Assembly: GCA_003024785.1 (NCBI GenBank)
Contig: PUQB01000018.1
Location: 173,768 to 237,767, forward strand
Length of the DNA stretch: 64,000 bases
Source: Selaginella tamariscina
Taxonomy: Eukaryota; Streptophyta; Lycopodiopsida; Selaginellales; Selaginellaceae
Direction: 5' to 3'
The position numbers and the translations under genes were made by a program. Positions 47,673-61,070 of this stretch are shown here, piece by piece (position 1 is the first letter of the stretch; every line of letters begins with the position of its first letter). The notes under the pieces were generated by a model that saw only the letters and a program-made list of their open reading frames with translations, had not been told where the DNA came from and did no database searches.

Positions 47673-48292
47673 ATCGGAGAAGTTGGACCATTATTGAGAA
47701 AAGTTTTTTTTTTAATTTTCTTTTTTCTTTTTCTTATTTCTTTTTAATTTTTCTCTTTTATTTCTCTTGTTTATTTTTGTATGGTTGTTATGGAGTAATA
47801 ACTTTTGGAATAAAATGTTATGTTGTAATAACTTTTGGAACAATTAATCTGCATCATGCATTAGAATAATTAGTTAATTCAATGCTTGTAAGTTTAAGTT
47901 CAAGCTCTTCCTCATTTTCAATTAAACCCATGTGTATAGTGGGCCAAGTGCATATGTTTTCATTTCATTAATATTGTCACATATCATGGGTGGATAGATA
48001 TGCATTGCTTTCATGAATTTTCAACGTGTTTTTCTTTGTTGTTCTTTAGTGGTATAATAGTCACCCACCATCACCATGTTTACTCATGGATGAACAATGT
48101 TGACAAGTAAAGTTTAAATTAACTTTTGAGAAAATAAAAAATCCTAATGATGTATTTCAACAACTACATAGTTTGAAGCAAGCATCAAATGAGTCTGTCA
48201 TGTAGTTTGTTATCAAATTTCATGATCTTTTGATGCGGGTTGATTTCACTATGTTAAAGCGTAGCAAATTAGAGATGTTATGGCTTGCTCTT

Positions 48293-48752
48293 TGTCACAA
48301 CCTAATACAAGATGCAGGATTCTGGATACAGGATATAGGATATAGGATACGGGATACAGGATATGCCCATAGGATATGCCTATAAGATATGTCTATAGGA
48401 TATCTTTATAGGATATGTCTACAGGATATGTTACAGGATATACCTACAGGATAAGGTCACCATTTTTAACTCATGACTAGATTAGGCTCATGACCAGATT
48501 AGCTTTTGGAGTTGTGAGCATAAAAGCTCTGACCTAATTATTGTACAATCAGTTACTATCAACACCAGTCTTTCTATGATCAATCTTGTCTTGTTCTTGT
48601 CTTGCTCCTTGCTTCCTGTTCTCTCCTTGTCTTGTTCCTAGTTCCTGTCCTCCTTTTGTCTTGTTCCTAATTCCTAATCCTGTTCTTGTTTTTTTCTTAG
48701 TCCTTGTCCTACTCATGAGTCAAGCTTCCTTATTTTGGATCGTGGCTTGACA
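48293..48752 (+). repeat. 5' LTR of the nested chromovirus, with GGATAT minisatellite
   Basis: It starts TGTCACAACC and ends GGCTTGACA. The first 170 bp are an imperfect 8-17-bp tandem array built on 'TATAGGATATGCC/TACAGGATATG'. A CT-rich stretch of TCTTGTC/GTTCCT repeats fills the last third. Confidence 0.85.
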
Positions 48753-51700
48753 GTTTGATAGTAACTCCTTTCATAGCTTTCTGATTTCTAATTACTTTTT
48801 TTTTCCTCCTTGTTTCTTTCTTTCACGGATCATAGCAGATTTTGAGCAATTTCAACGCAAACACCAAATGTTGCTTCATGAGCTGGCCACTTTGTGCCAA
48901 GTGGTCACAGATCTGCAAGGTTCCACCAATGCAGCGCATGCAGCTGCTGATGCATCCTCTACACAGGCTCTCTTTCAAGCATCCGTGGTTTCCTCTCCAT
49001 CGAATTCTTCTTCAAAGCCAAAGATCAGCATGCTAGAGAAGTTTAGTGGCAATCATGCCGATTTTCAAAGTTTTTTGAATCAGATCAGGCTTTTGACATG
49101 CATGCAACCACACCGCTACTCGACTTATGTACAAAAGGTTGGCTTTTTGGCATCCCTACTAGTTGGATCTCCACGAGCTTGGGTTGCCCTTTTGTTGGAG
49201 CGTGATGACTCATTGATGGAAACTTTGAAGGATTCGTGGCTGCCTTTGAAGCATGCTTTGGAGATCCTGGTAAGTACCATTCCGCATGCACGAAGTTATG
49301 CAAGCTCACACAAGGATCCCGACTAGCTTCCATCTATGTATCCGAATTTAGCAACTTTGCACGAACATTCCATGGGACGAGACTGCATTGATCAAACATT
49401 TCCATTTTGGTTTGAGGGATGACGTGAAGGACCTTCTCCTTATGTTACCAGATGCCCAAATTAGCAGATCAATGCAACAGGCCGTTCACTACGACAACCA
49501 TTTGTTCGAGCATCGTCAAAAAATCCCGTCAACAGTTCCTGCAAGCCAATCCTGCAGCTGTAGTACATGTTTCTGCGACACCTTCTGGAGTAGTTCCTAT
49601 GGAGGTTGAGAAATACAAGCGTGGCTCACTTTCACTGCTGAGAAGCAACGTCGTCATAGTGAGAACCTATGCTTGTATTGTGGTGAAGCAGGACACAAGG
49701 TGGCGGAATGTCCTATTAAAGCCAAGAAGTTCAAGACGCGTGAAGTTGAAGCTGAAGTTCAGTTGGAAAACTTCAATGTCCACTTCGTCTAGGAGCCGCA
49801 AGTTGGATGTAGGTGCAGGCTCCATTGGTTGCTGCTCATACCATTTCATCACTCAAGTTTTGTACACATTCGCTCAATAATCGAGAGCTCAAGGAGTTTG
49901 CCTGTTAGACACTAGTGCAAATGCATGCTTCATGGATGACACTTTTGCAACTCAGCATGGCATTCCGGTGGTGAAGTTGACATGTGCAGTTCCTGTAAGG
50001 TTGCAGATGGTTGTCTGATTGCTTTGGTGCAGTTACCCATGCTACCACACCTCTCTCTTGCACTCATGGCATTTTTAGCTGTTCAATTTCCTTCAACTTG
50101 ATCAAGACTCAATCGATCTCCATCGTTTTGGGCATGCCTTGGTTCGTGGTTGCAAATTCAATCGACTAGAGGTCCAGGACACTCACTTTTTCTCCTCGGC
50201 AGCCAAGATCAATCCTGTACCTTCCTATGTGCAGGATATATCCTTAGTGTCTGAGGCAGTACAAACTACAGGATTGACCGTGCATGTTCCTGTATCAGTG
50301 TCGAAGGTTCCTCCTTAACAGGATCCACATCATGTTGGTTCGTCAGCACACTTGCAAGCTCTCTCACTCCTGTGCATCCACAACTTCTATACAGGATTCT
50401 TCCAATCCTATACACTTGTCAACATCCGCACAGTTTTCCCCAATCTTGCCTCTTTTCATTACTCTGGTTCTGTTCCACCCCCAAGATCCTTCAGTCACAG
50501 CTCCTTCCTCCTCTTCGAGTTCTTACCACTACTATGCATGAACTTGCCACTGATTCTTTTCATCTTTTTGCTTTCCAAGTAACTCCTACGTCCTCTTCTA
50601 CCTTTCCTATAACTGACTCTCTTGTTTTCAATTTCCTTCTCCTACTTTTTCCCTGCCATCCAAGTATTACTCCTTTCAGGACGTTTTTGATAAGCACAAG
50701 GCTGTAGTTCTTCCTGTTCACATGTCCTACGACTGTCCTATCGATTTTGCGGAAGGAAGACTCCACTGTTCGGAACGATTTATGCACTATCACCTACAGA
50801 ATTATAGGTTCTTCACCAGTACATCGAGGATAACTTGGCATCTGGCTTCATTCGTCACTCAAAGTCCCCTTTAGGAGCACCTATCTTCTTTGTCAAGAAA
50901 AAAGATGGGAGTTTGCGCTTGGTTGTGGACTACAGGGGTTTAAATCAAGTCACCATCTGGAACTGGTACCCATTACCATTGATTCCGGAACTTCTCTATC
51001 GGCTATGAGGAGCAAAGGTGTTCACAAACATCAACTTACAAGGGGCCTACAATCTTGTACGGATTCATCCAGGCAATGAGTGGAAGACTGCCTTTCATAC
51101 AAGTAGATATTTTGAGTACAATGTCATGGTGATGCCTTTCGGACTTACCAATGCCCCAGCCGTGTTCCAACACATGGTAAAACAACATCTTTCATGACTC
51201 TTGGACCAGTTTGGTGATCTACCTCGATGACATTTTGATTCTCCAAGGACCAGGCGGCACATGACAAGCATGTACAACTAATTCTACAGAGGCTTCGCGA
51301 GCATGGCCTGTATGTGAAGTTGAGAAGTGTTTTTGACAGGGATATTGTGGAGTTCTTGGGATACATCATCTCTCATGCTAGCATTTCCATGGACATGCAC
51401 AAGGTGAAGACTATCATGGAGTGGCCCAAGTTTGTACAAGATGTACAATGTTTCCTTGGCTTTGCAAACTTCTACAGGCGATTCATACAGGACTTCTCCA
51501 AGCGCATACTTCCACTCACGAAACTCACCAAGTGCACATGAGTTGTCTCTTGGTCCGACAAGGCGAAACATGCATTCACAGCACTCAAGAACGCCTTCAC
51601 AATCTATCCTATCACAAGTGGGAGAAGACAAGTTACTCCCATCCTATAGTCTTTTACTCTCGTAAGTTCCTTTTGGTGGAGATCAATTACGAGATTCATG

Positions 51701-53518
51701 ACAGGGAACTCAAGGCCATTGTGGATTTGTTGAGGAGTGGCAGCATTTCCTGAAAGGTGCTGTGCATCCTGTACAAGTTTTACGGATCACAAAAACCTGA
51801 AATTTTTTAAACGGCTTGAGTTCTTAGTCAGTGATAGGCTAAGTGGGCAGAATTCCTATCACGTTTTTGATTTTGTCATCATCTACAGCCTGGTTTTTGG
51901 AATGCAAAGTGGACGCATTATTTAGGGCGCTCTTACCTTGTACCGACCCCGGGCGATCCTGCATATGACTGTCAAAAGCAAGTGTTGTTGGGTCCTGATC
52001 GATTTTGGCTTGCGGCACTACAGGTTCATCAGGCTCCAGTAAATTCAACACTTCTACAGGACATCTGTTTGCAGTTGGCTACATACGACTTTGGAAAGAA
52101 TGTGTTCTCACACATTAGTCTTAACATTGCAAGCTCCTCTTTCTTTAGTTCCCATTCAGACTACAAGTTGTTCACCATACAGAACAGACTTCTGTACTGG
52201 AAAGGTCTCCTGTACATTCTTGTTGGTGTTTACAGGACTCGTGTGGTACATGATTGTATGATACCCCGGCTACAGGACATTTTAGTGTAGCCAAGACAGT
52301 TGAGTTGGTGACTCGCAACTATTGGTGGCCTGGGTTGCGAGGTTCTGTAGAAAGGTTTGTACGGAGTTGTGACACTTGCAACAGGTTAAAGATGCCTTGT
52401 CACGCACCCTCTGGTCTTCTTCATTCTCTTCTTGTTCCTTCTGCTCCTTGGAGATCCATTTCTATGGATTTCCTCACAGATCTTCCTCCTCGTGATTTGA
52501 TGCAGTTCTTGTTGGTTGACTATTTCACCAAACAGGCTCATTTCCTACTATGTAACAAGATGGCTATAGGCCATACAAATGCTGAGTTGGTGATTTGCGA
52601 AGTGTTTCGACATCATAGTCTTCTCGAGAGCATTGTTTCTGATCGAGACCCAAATTCATGTCCAAATTTTAGCGAGAGCTTCTCCAAAGTTAAAGTGGAT
52701 CTTTCTTCAGGATATCGTCCACAAACTGATGGGTAGTCAGAATGCACGATTTAGACCTTGGAGCAATATATTCTCTGCTTCATCAATTACCAACAGGACA
52801 ACTGGTTGACCTTCTTCCAATGGCGGAGTTTGCTTACAACAACTCCGTTCATGCATTTATAGGACATACACCTTTCTTTGCTCTTACAAGCTACCATCCA
52901 CATTTTGACTTTGCTCCTCCTGCTTCTTCTTTCGCTCTTGCAGTATAGGATCGTCTCCAGCATCTTCATTAGGTATAGAATGATCTCCGGGTATCTTCAG
53001 CAAGCACAAGAACGGTACAAGCCTATGCTGATGCTCATTGTCAGCCAGCACATGCATACAAGATTGGTGATCTCGTGTGGCTTCTTCGTTGGGCACCAAC
53101 ATGCCTTCTTTTAAGTTGGATTTTTAACGATTGGGCCCTTACAGGATTGCGGCTGAGGTCAATCCTGTAGCTTTCCGACTAGAGTTACCATCTACGATGA
53201 AACTTCATCATGTGTTTCACACCTCTTTGTTGGAGCCGTATCATCCTACTTCTCTTCCTGGTCATGCTTCTTCTTCTCCCCCTCCTATGATCATTAACGA
53301 TGAACCTGAATACAAAGTTGCAGCCATCCTTGATTTTCGTCTTCATCGCGCCAGCTTCAATACTTGGTGGATTGGAAAGGTTATTTGCCTATCGATTGCA
53401 CTTGGGAACTTGCATCCAACTTACTCCATGCTTCTTCCAAGGTTGTTGCCTTCCATCGGCGTTATCTTGCTAAACAAGGTCCCAAGACTTGTGGAACACG
53501 TCCTTAAGGAGGAGGTTC

Positions 53519-53949
53519 TGTCACGACCCGATACAAGATGCAGGATTCCGGATACAGGATATAGGATACAGGATATGGGATATAGGATATGCCCACAGGA
53601 TATGCATATAGGATATATTATAAGATATCCCTACATGATATGCCTATAGGATATGCTACGGGATATACCTACAGGATAAGGGTCACCATTTTTAGCTCAT
53701 GACCAGATTAGCTCTTGGAGTTGTGAGCATAAAAGCTCCAACCTAATTGTTATACAATCAGTTATTATCAACACCAGTCTTTTTATAATCAATCTTGTCT
53801 TGCTCCTTGTTTCATGTTCTTTCTTTGTCTTGTTCCTAGTTCTTGTCCTCCTCCTATCTTGTTCCTAATTCCTATCCTGCTCTTGTCTTGTTCTTAGTCC
53901 TTGCCTGCTCCTGAGTCAAGTTTCCTTGTTTTTGGATCATGGCTTAACA
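53519..53949 (+). repeat. 3' LTR of the nested chromovirus
   Basis: It starts TGTCACGACC just after the purine-rich AAGGAGGAGGTTC and ends GGCTTAACA. It has the same minisatellite and CT-rich parts as the 5' copy, about 30 bp shorter because of repeat-number changes. Confidence 0.85.
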
Positions 53950-55014
53950 CTCTTCGACTCGATAGGCTTTCACTCATGTACAATGTTTTAAGATAGCTCC
54001 AAGAGTGTAATTATTTATTCCAAAGGCCATCACTCCTCCAACCTTCAATGCTCCTACCAGTCTTATGCCTATGGAGGTGGAAACTGCTCGTATTAATGGC
54101 ACTAATCATGGTGTTGGTTGTGGTCAGCAGTGGTTGTTTTGTTGGGCTTGTGGTGTACTTGGTCACACTTATCAACATTGTCAGTAGTTTCATGATTGGT
54201 GACTACCATATCTAGGTTGGTGTCTAGGTCAGAATCAACATGTTATTGATGTGGATGTTGCTCCCATGAAAGCAAGAAACGAGTAGGTGTGTTGAGTATG
54301 GAGGCACCCAACACCTTTTCTTTATTTTATGGTTCTCCATCTCTTTTTTTTTTTTCACCTTAGGCTTTGTGTGAATTCCTCACAAAGGGTTGTCTTCATT
54401 ATATTACAAGGTTTTAAATATAGTATTCCTATAACTATTTTTATTGATACATGTTCTAGTATTTCTTTGATTTTTGTTAATGTGGTTACTTGTTGTGCTT
54501 TTCAATGGTGGCTTTACATGTCTTGTATGGCAATGAATGTACTCGAGCTGGTTCGTCTACACTTGTTCAAGTACCTTTGTAGTTTGGGACTTATGCAAAT
54601 GAGTTGCAGTTTATGTATTCTTACATTAGATTTTTGACATTATCCTTGAATGTACTTGGTTGGATGCATATAAGACAGCGGTTGATACTTCTATGTCATT
54701 CACTTTTTTCTTTGGATAAAGTCCTTTTCAAGCGGTGTGGAGCAATTTTGTTAAGTGCCATCATGCATGAGCCAAATGTTTCAGCAATTGTGTCCTCGAT
54801 ATCAAGGATTTCTGAAGATGTGCAAGTGGCAATTGAACCAGCTTCTTTTTTAGTGAGAGTTTCAACTACAACAATTATTGAATAAGTATTTAGATATTTT
54901 CTTTACAAATATCACCCCTACTGCTAAGGTTTGGATACAACACTGCATTCAAATAGGGGATGCTTTACCTTTTAAAGCTGTTGTTTGACAACGGTTTCCA
55001 AAGGAATTGGTCAT

Positions 55015-56600
55015 CATAGGGAACCCAAAATAACTACTAAACACTCCTTGTCCATAGTCAAATAAATGAGTTCTGGACCATTGAGGCTTTGGATGGCATA
55101 TGCAATGGAATGTTGTTTGACATGATTCTAGTTGCATGATATCAACACCAAGACCAATATTTAAGCATCATTACAAAGAACAAAGGGGCGAGAGAAATCA
55201 TGATAATGGAGAAGAAAAATAAAGGTTAAGAGATGGATAAGAGACTTGAAGGAGGACTAACACTAAGAGGACCATGAGAAAGAAGGGGAACAAAGCAAAG
55301 TATTTAGTGGAGTCGTTTCATCAGCCAAATGTGGAATAAAAGTAAGTCACCTTGCCTAAAAATCTTTGGAGTTCGTGATGTGTTTTTGGAATTGAAAACT
55401 CCTTCATTGCCTCAATCTTTGTTGGATCTGAACAAACACCTTCATGAGAGATAACAATTCTCAAATACTTTATAGAAGTTTGAACAAACTTTCACTTTGA
55501 CAATTTCAACATCAATTGATATCGTTCACGTGAGCCAATGTTCTTTTCAGATACCAGTTGAATGCACCAGAAGATTGTCCACAAAACATTCCTGCAAAAG
55601 ATAAACCTTAAATAACTTTGTCCATGAGTCGTTAAAACATTGCTAGAGCATTTATCAAACCAAAAGGCATCACATGAACTCATATAATCTATTAGGTGTT
55701 TCAAAAGCAGTTTGGCTAGATCTACCGAATTGAAAGGAACTTGCCAATAACTTGAAGCTATTTCTAGTGTCTTAAACCAACAACTCTTCCCCAATTTGTC
55801 AATAAGGTCATCTATGTGTGGCATAGGATAATTATCCGGTACTATCACATTATTTAAGGCTAAAATTCAATAATGAAAAGCCTACCTTCATTTGCTTTGT
55901 CGATAATATGAAGCTTAGAACCCACGAGTTACAAGATAGACACACCACTCCTTGAGTTAACATCCTGAATAACTTGTGCCATCTCTTGTTTTTATTGAGG
56001 AGGCTGCCTACGAACTAGAGCCTTTATTGGTGTAACATCTTTTGTATCAATTCGATGGTGAGTGTTGATCACAATCCTCCCTACCACCACTAGATGTTGT
56101 ACTAATAAAGAAGCCTTTCCATATCCTTTTGATGAACTCGTAGATTGTGCTTGTAAAGGAGAATAACCATGAATGAAAACCTCCCCCATGCTGAAGTTCA
56201 CCATGAATGAAAACCTCCCCCGTGTTGAAGTTCACACGCACACCCTTAGCACGCATCCAATTACAACTGATGACTTGAAGAGGTAATGCCTTAGAATATG
56301 ACCCAAGCTGAATAAGGGCATAACAGAGAGATAGCAAAAGACTTGTCTCCATACAATATTTAAAGTGTTTGCTAAGTAGGTTTCATCAAAAGAGAGCATT
56401 GTGTCATTAAGGAATGTCAAATAGATGAGATGGCCAACTCAGAATCAAGAAGATTGATATCAAACGATCATACACAAAACCTTCAAAAGAAAGATGATAG
56501 GTTTCTTCTCGAATGCTCTAACCACACCTTGTAACAACGCACCACAAAAACATAAAGGTTGTAAAATCCCATTACACAATCCCTTTATTGCATTGGTGAC
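55015..56600 (-). mobile_element. Reversed gypsy pol fragment inside the outer element
   Basis: Minus-strand reading, right to left: protease/linker region (about 56430-56150, ALIQLGSYSKALPLQVISCN and NFNTGEVFIHG), RT (about 55848-55490, DNYPMPHIDDLIDKLGKSCW, LEIASSYWQVPF), and an RNase H piece (about 55180-55020, IAYAIQSLNGPELIYLTMDK). It has many stops. Near 56169-56240 a 37-bp segment around CATGAATGAAAACCTCCCCC is duplicated in tandem. It differs from the host element's own RT, so it came from a different copy or family. Confidence 0.6.
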
Positions 56601-56889
56601 GAGAACTAGTTTTCTTGTTCATTATTAAAAAAAGGTAATACATCCACTTATGGAATTACAACTTGTGTGTCAAAGTTGCTAGAGAAGAAGTTGCCTTAGC
56701 ATTTTTCAATTTGTGGGTATTAAAGCCCCATTTGATGGATAAACCTAATGAATCTAAGTGATTCATGGTGAATTATTGTCCCATAAATGCTGTTACAAAA
56801 CTTAATAACTATCCTTATTGAACACACAGAATTTGTTACATCAATTGAATAAGAGTCATTGATTTACTAAATTGAATCTTGCTTCAAGT

Positions 56890-59050
56890 TATTAACAAAT
56901 TCCTATGGCTCTCAAAGATATTCCTAAAAAAACATTTCGAACTTCTTTTGGTTTATATAAGTTCCTTGTTATGCCTTTTAGTTTAGTTTCTGTTCTTGCC
57001 ACATTTTAATGTATGATGGATGAAATTTTTGAGAGATAGTTGCAAAGTACTTGGATGACATCTTGGTTCGTACTCAAGGATCTTGGGGAGATCATCTCAA
57101 GAAAGTAGCTTATGTATTTGATTGTTTACAGGAGTATAGGCTCAAGTTAAAGAAGCCTAAGTGTGTTTCTGACATAGTTGAAACTACATATTTGGGGTAC
57201 GTGGTTTCTCATGATGGGTTGCATCTGGATCCATCCAAGTAGAGGACATGGCAAAATTTCCTCGTCCAACGAATGTACAATTTTTACGATGGTTTCTTGG
57301 CAAAGGTCACATATTTAAAATGTTTTTTTATCTCGTTTGCCTAATCTCAATGCTCCTTTGCAAGCCTTGCTGCACAAGGATGTTCCTTTTGTGTGGATTA
57401 ACAATTGTGAAGCTATTTTTTTTAAGCTATAAAAGTGTTTGACGTCCCCTCTAGTGCTTCATTATCCAAACTTTTCTTATTATTTTTATTACAAACAAAT
57501 GCTTCTGCAATAGGTATTGGTGAAGTCCTAATGTTTGCATTAGAACTCCAATGCAAACTGAGGTATGTGATGAGTCTGTTCGACATCTCATTGCATATGT
57601 GAGTAGGGCATTGCAAGGCCCTGAACACAACTATTGTGCCTCGAATCTTGAGGATTTAGCTACATTATGGGTTTTTTAGCATCTCTCATGTGGGTCTTGT
57701 ACACTTTTGGAATGTGATAATGTAGCATTGTTGAAGAATAGAAAGTTGCTTGGATGACAAGTCAGATGGGCACTTTGACTCCAGATGTATAGCTTTGAGG
57801 TCAAACATCATTTGGGGGATAATACGGTGGATGTTGATGCCCTTTCTAGGGGTCCTTCTGTAGTTATGACTACTCAATCAGATTTCATAATTCCATCTCT
57901 TGCAAAGGTCTCAAAGGCTCAAGAAACAAATATTTTGGATTTAACTTATTTGCTTAGCACTAACCAATCCTTCTCAATTGTCCAACTTTCGTTTCTCTTC
58001 ATAGTGTAATTTATTTTATTAACACAACTTCACTATGCTTGACAATTCTAACATATTTTGTTTTCATTTATCTTACATCACATTATGATTCACCATTCTT
58101 TAGCAAACATTTTAGTTATTAAAGAACTTTGGATATCAAAGAACTTTGGGCATCTTACAATGTTCTTTTTATTGGTCGAATATGTGATGAGATGTGATGC
58201 AATATGTGCAAAGTTATTCATTGTGTTAGACTCAGAACTCCTCACGGTTAATGGTGCCTTGGAATCTATACAGGTGGAATGGCTATTTGAACTTGTAGCA
58301 TAAAATTTAATTGGTCCTTTCCCACCTTTGGTTGTAGACTACCGATATGTTGTGGTTTTAATAAATTATCTGACATGTTGGGTGGAGGCTAGAGCTTTAC
58401 CATATGTCATGGCTCATAGTGTTGTTAATTTTCTACTCACTCAGGTAATTAGTGCCATTCATGTTTATAACAGATTTTATTAAATAATGACATGTCTTTA
58501 TTGCCAATGTTTTGAAGGTTCTTACTTTATAGATGAAATTCCATAATCTTTCACGTCTCCCTTTCATTCACAAACATATGGGTTAGTGAAGCATTTGAAT
58601 CAGACTTTTAAAGATATAATTTTTAAGTATATAAATCCTTTTAAAATGATTGGGATTGGTACTTGTGATACTTAAAATTTATATACAATACTGGCATTTA
58701 GAATTCCATTAACATATTTTCATTCAAACATTGTATGGGCGAGACCCGCAAAAGCCTTTAAAAGTTAATTTGGTTTCTCACAAACTTAAGTATAAAGAAG
58801 CTTAATATTAGGTGATTTAGATGGAGTCTTCCTTTACTGTATATTATTCTCAACATAACATTTGGGTCAAACACAAGTTCTACAATAATACAATTATAAT
58901 CTCGTCATTGGCCACCTCTTCAATTTGCTACTAATGACTTTGTCTTGTGCATTTTTTTGGAATTTCATCAAAAAGGCTCAAGTTTCTTATGAAATGGCTT
59001 AGTTGTTATAAGATTCTTAAGTTAGTCATGGTAAACTTGAGTCTCAAGCA
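56890..59050 (+). pseudogene. RT second half, RNase H and integrase remnants of the outer element
   Basis: In order: FRTSFGLYKFLVMPF (about 56935), MDDILVRTQGSWGDHLKKVA and TTYLGYVVSHDGLHLDPSK (57051-57242), an RNase H remnant (about 57470-57720), MYSFEVKHHLGDNTVDVDAL-SRG (57785-57850, the linker before integrase), an integrase core remnant (about 58300-58560), the DWDWYL-like region near 58640 and a GPY-type end (about 58935-59050, LATNDFVLCIFLEF). It cannot be translated through. Confidence 0.65.
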
Positions 59051-59094
59051 CCATGTTATACAATTGAAAAAAATAAATTCACAAAGGAGGGTAA

Positions 59095-59287
59095 TATAAG
59101 GTTTAATTAAGATATATATGGAAGTTAACCAAGATATTTATGGTGTGGCTAATCTTATAGTCAAGACAATATTTATTAGTTTATATGATAGTCCAAATAT
59201 AGTTGAATATACATTTCCTTTATATATATAGACCTTGACCTTGAATACAAATGTATTTACTGTGTTATGTCTCAAGGTTTTCACACA
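59095..59287 (+). repeat. 3' LTR of the outer old gypsy element
   Basis: 193 bp, TATAAGGTTT to TTTCACACA. It is clearly diverged from the 5' copy, which fits an old insertion that later received the nested elements. Confidence 0.65.
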
Positions 59288-60640
59288 CTATAATTTTAAT
59301 TTTTATCTCCACTTAATAATAAAACAATAAGTTTGACTTAAGAGGGCTAATTTTTTTTTTCAAAAAGTCAATTGTGGAACATATAAAATTTAAAGGTTAT
59401 TTCAAGAATCTTTCCCATCCTCTATAATATGTTCTTAATTTTACTTTTTAATTAATATAAAAAGGAAAATTGTTTATATGTTAAATATAAGTGTTATTAA
59501 AAGATATAATAGCTTATATGATGGAAATGAATATAAAATAAATTAAATTTAACTTACACTTTTGTGTATTGGTATAATATTGCAATTCTTAATGTTTTTA
59601 TAATAAAGTTTTTATTGAAATTAAGATCAATACATATAGAAATGTTATATATATAATAATTATTATTATGTAGTGATGTTTTAGAAATGCTTTATGTGCA
59701 CATATTTTCAGATTAATTTAATATTAAGATCATATATGCACGTTGTAACTAAAATGGGCATGATACATAAAAATGGGAATATAAAATAAAATTAATACTT
59801 AAGTTTTAATTATTAATTAATTAATATTGAATTAAGATTTAAATATTAATTAATTAACAAATTAATCCTTCATTAATCTTACTTAGTAAAGAATATTCCT
59901 AAAATATCTTAGAATATTTGTATTATTCTTCATTGTAAAAATATTTTAGAATAATTAAAAAATATTATTAAACATAATTATAAATAAAATCATCAACCTA
60001 ATTTGTAAATACTTTCTTCTTAAACATACATCGAAATCTCCTCATTTTGTTTAAGTCATCACTCTCCGGATTAATCGAATCATTTTGGTCAATATTTCTA
60101 TGTTGTTGCCACCACTTAACACTCAAGAATGTAGTTAGGAGTTGCCATCCTTATTAATATATAAGCTGTGATAAGAACATGAGTGCATAAAGGCTTATCT
60201 AAAACATGACGTTCCTTAAGAATAATATTGTAGAGCACCCGGTTGCTCTCCTTCAATTTATAAAATTCAAAATCATGATAAAGAAAAGCGTCAGGGTATG
60301 TTTAATATGATGGATATTGCTCACAAAAGTTTTTAAGATTCTTCTTTCTGAGGCATATATCCAAGTAGTTCACTAGCTCATCTATAGTATTGATATTAGA
60401 ATATGGATCAAAAGTGATTGGATGTATACAAGCAATGTTTTGGTTGAGCATTACCATTAAGATATGTGCGTTCTTCATTATCCTTAACTAATTAATCTCC
60501 TAATGAAGCCCAATTAATCTTTCATTTTTGAAGAAGTATGGCTTGCTTTCTTTTCTTATATTGTAAAATTCGAGAGATTTATACATATTTGCTGGTCAAA
60601 AATTCAATCTTTACGAATCACCTCTTCTGCAACACTACAA
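59288..60640. other. AT-rich DNA without a recognised gene
   Basis: About 59735-59820 repeats the sequence at 2080-2170 in the same orientation. The minus strand of 60040-60640 has short unconnected open pieces that I cannot assign. Confidence 0.45.
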
Positions 60641-60649
60641 TGTTTATTA

Positions 60650-61070
60650 GCAGTGGTGTCAAGTTGTGAATTTGCATGCATGACCAAATCCCACAAGTGC
60701 ACCCATCTCCTTAAGCTTTTGAAAGAGACGGTCCAACCCGGAAAAAATAACATCATGTCGAAATTTACCATGACAACGAATAAAATCTCCTTGTTTGATT
60801 TCTTTTTCTTGTCTTCACGCCTTTGTCAATGAAGTAAAACACCATTAACATCCAACAACACAATATGACCATGAGTAACAAGGGGCAACATTGCCTCTTG
60901 AATGCTTTGCAACTCACTTGTTTGGTCCCTTTCACATTTATTTTTGACGCTATATTGTTGCCGATCCTTTTATCATTTACTTGTACATCATCCTTACAAG
61001 ATTCAGATATTGCAGGCTGAAGAAAGTGATTTAGGAACTGAAGGCAATAGAAATGGTGATGCAAAAACTG
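60650..61070 (-). pseudogene. Possible remnant of an FCP1/NLI-type phosphatase-like domain
   Basis: Across two frames the minus strand reads HIVLLDVNGVLLH (compare the D-x-D/N-G-x-L nucleophile motif of plant NLI-interacting phosphatase-like proteins), then a lysine-rich stretch and PGLDRLFQKLKEMGALVGFG-like sequence where the family has RPGxDEFLxxxxxxxEVGxWS. The frame is broken by stops. The resemblance was judged by eye on two short stretches and may be chance. Confidence 0.25.

Larger units (their letters stand above)
48293..53949 (+). mobile_element. Complete-length chromodomain Ty3/gypsy element (chromovirus)
   Basis: LTRs at 48293-48752 and 53519-53949, flanked by a perfect 5-bp target duplication CTCTT (48288-48292 and 53950-53954). 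Order: gag (from about 48842; SMLEKFSGNHADFQSFLNQI), CCHC knuckle (LCLYCGEAGHKVAEC, about 49670), protease (LLDTSANACFMDD, about 49900), RT ([20 protein letters not shown], about 50890; IYLDDILI, about 51220), RNase H (about 51550-51930), integrase (GHFSVAKTVELVTRNYWWPG, about 52270; MDFLTDLPP; VSDRDPNS) and a C-terminal chromodomain (EYKVAAILDF then, shifted, QYLVDWKGYLPIDCTWELAS, about 53310-53440). Several frameshifts make it inactive as read. Chromodomains steer such elements to heterochromatin. Confidence 0.88.
47465..59287 (+). mobile_element. Old short-LTR gypsy element with nested insertions
   Basis: The outer element has LTRs at 47465-47672 and 59095-59287. Gag (about 48130-48292) is cut by a complete chromodomain gypsy element (48293-53949) and resumes at 53950 with PMEVE and a CCHC knuckle (CWACGVLGHTYQHC, about 54140-54182). 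Protease (TIFIDTCSSISLI, about 54440) and the RT N-terminus run to about 55015. A reversed pol fragment of another element replaces the middle of RT (about 55015-56600). RT resumes at about 56890 (PKKTFRTSFGLYKFLVMPF; DD motif at 57051), followed by RNase H and integrase pieces to 59050 and a polypurine tract (ACAAAGGAGGGTAA). Stops and shifts are common throughout. Confidence 0.75.
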
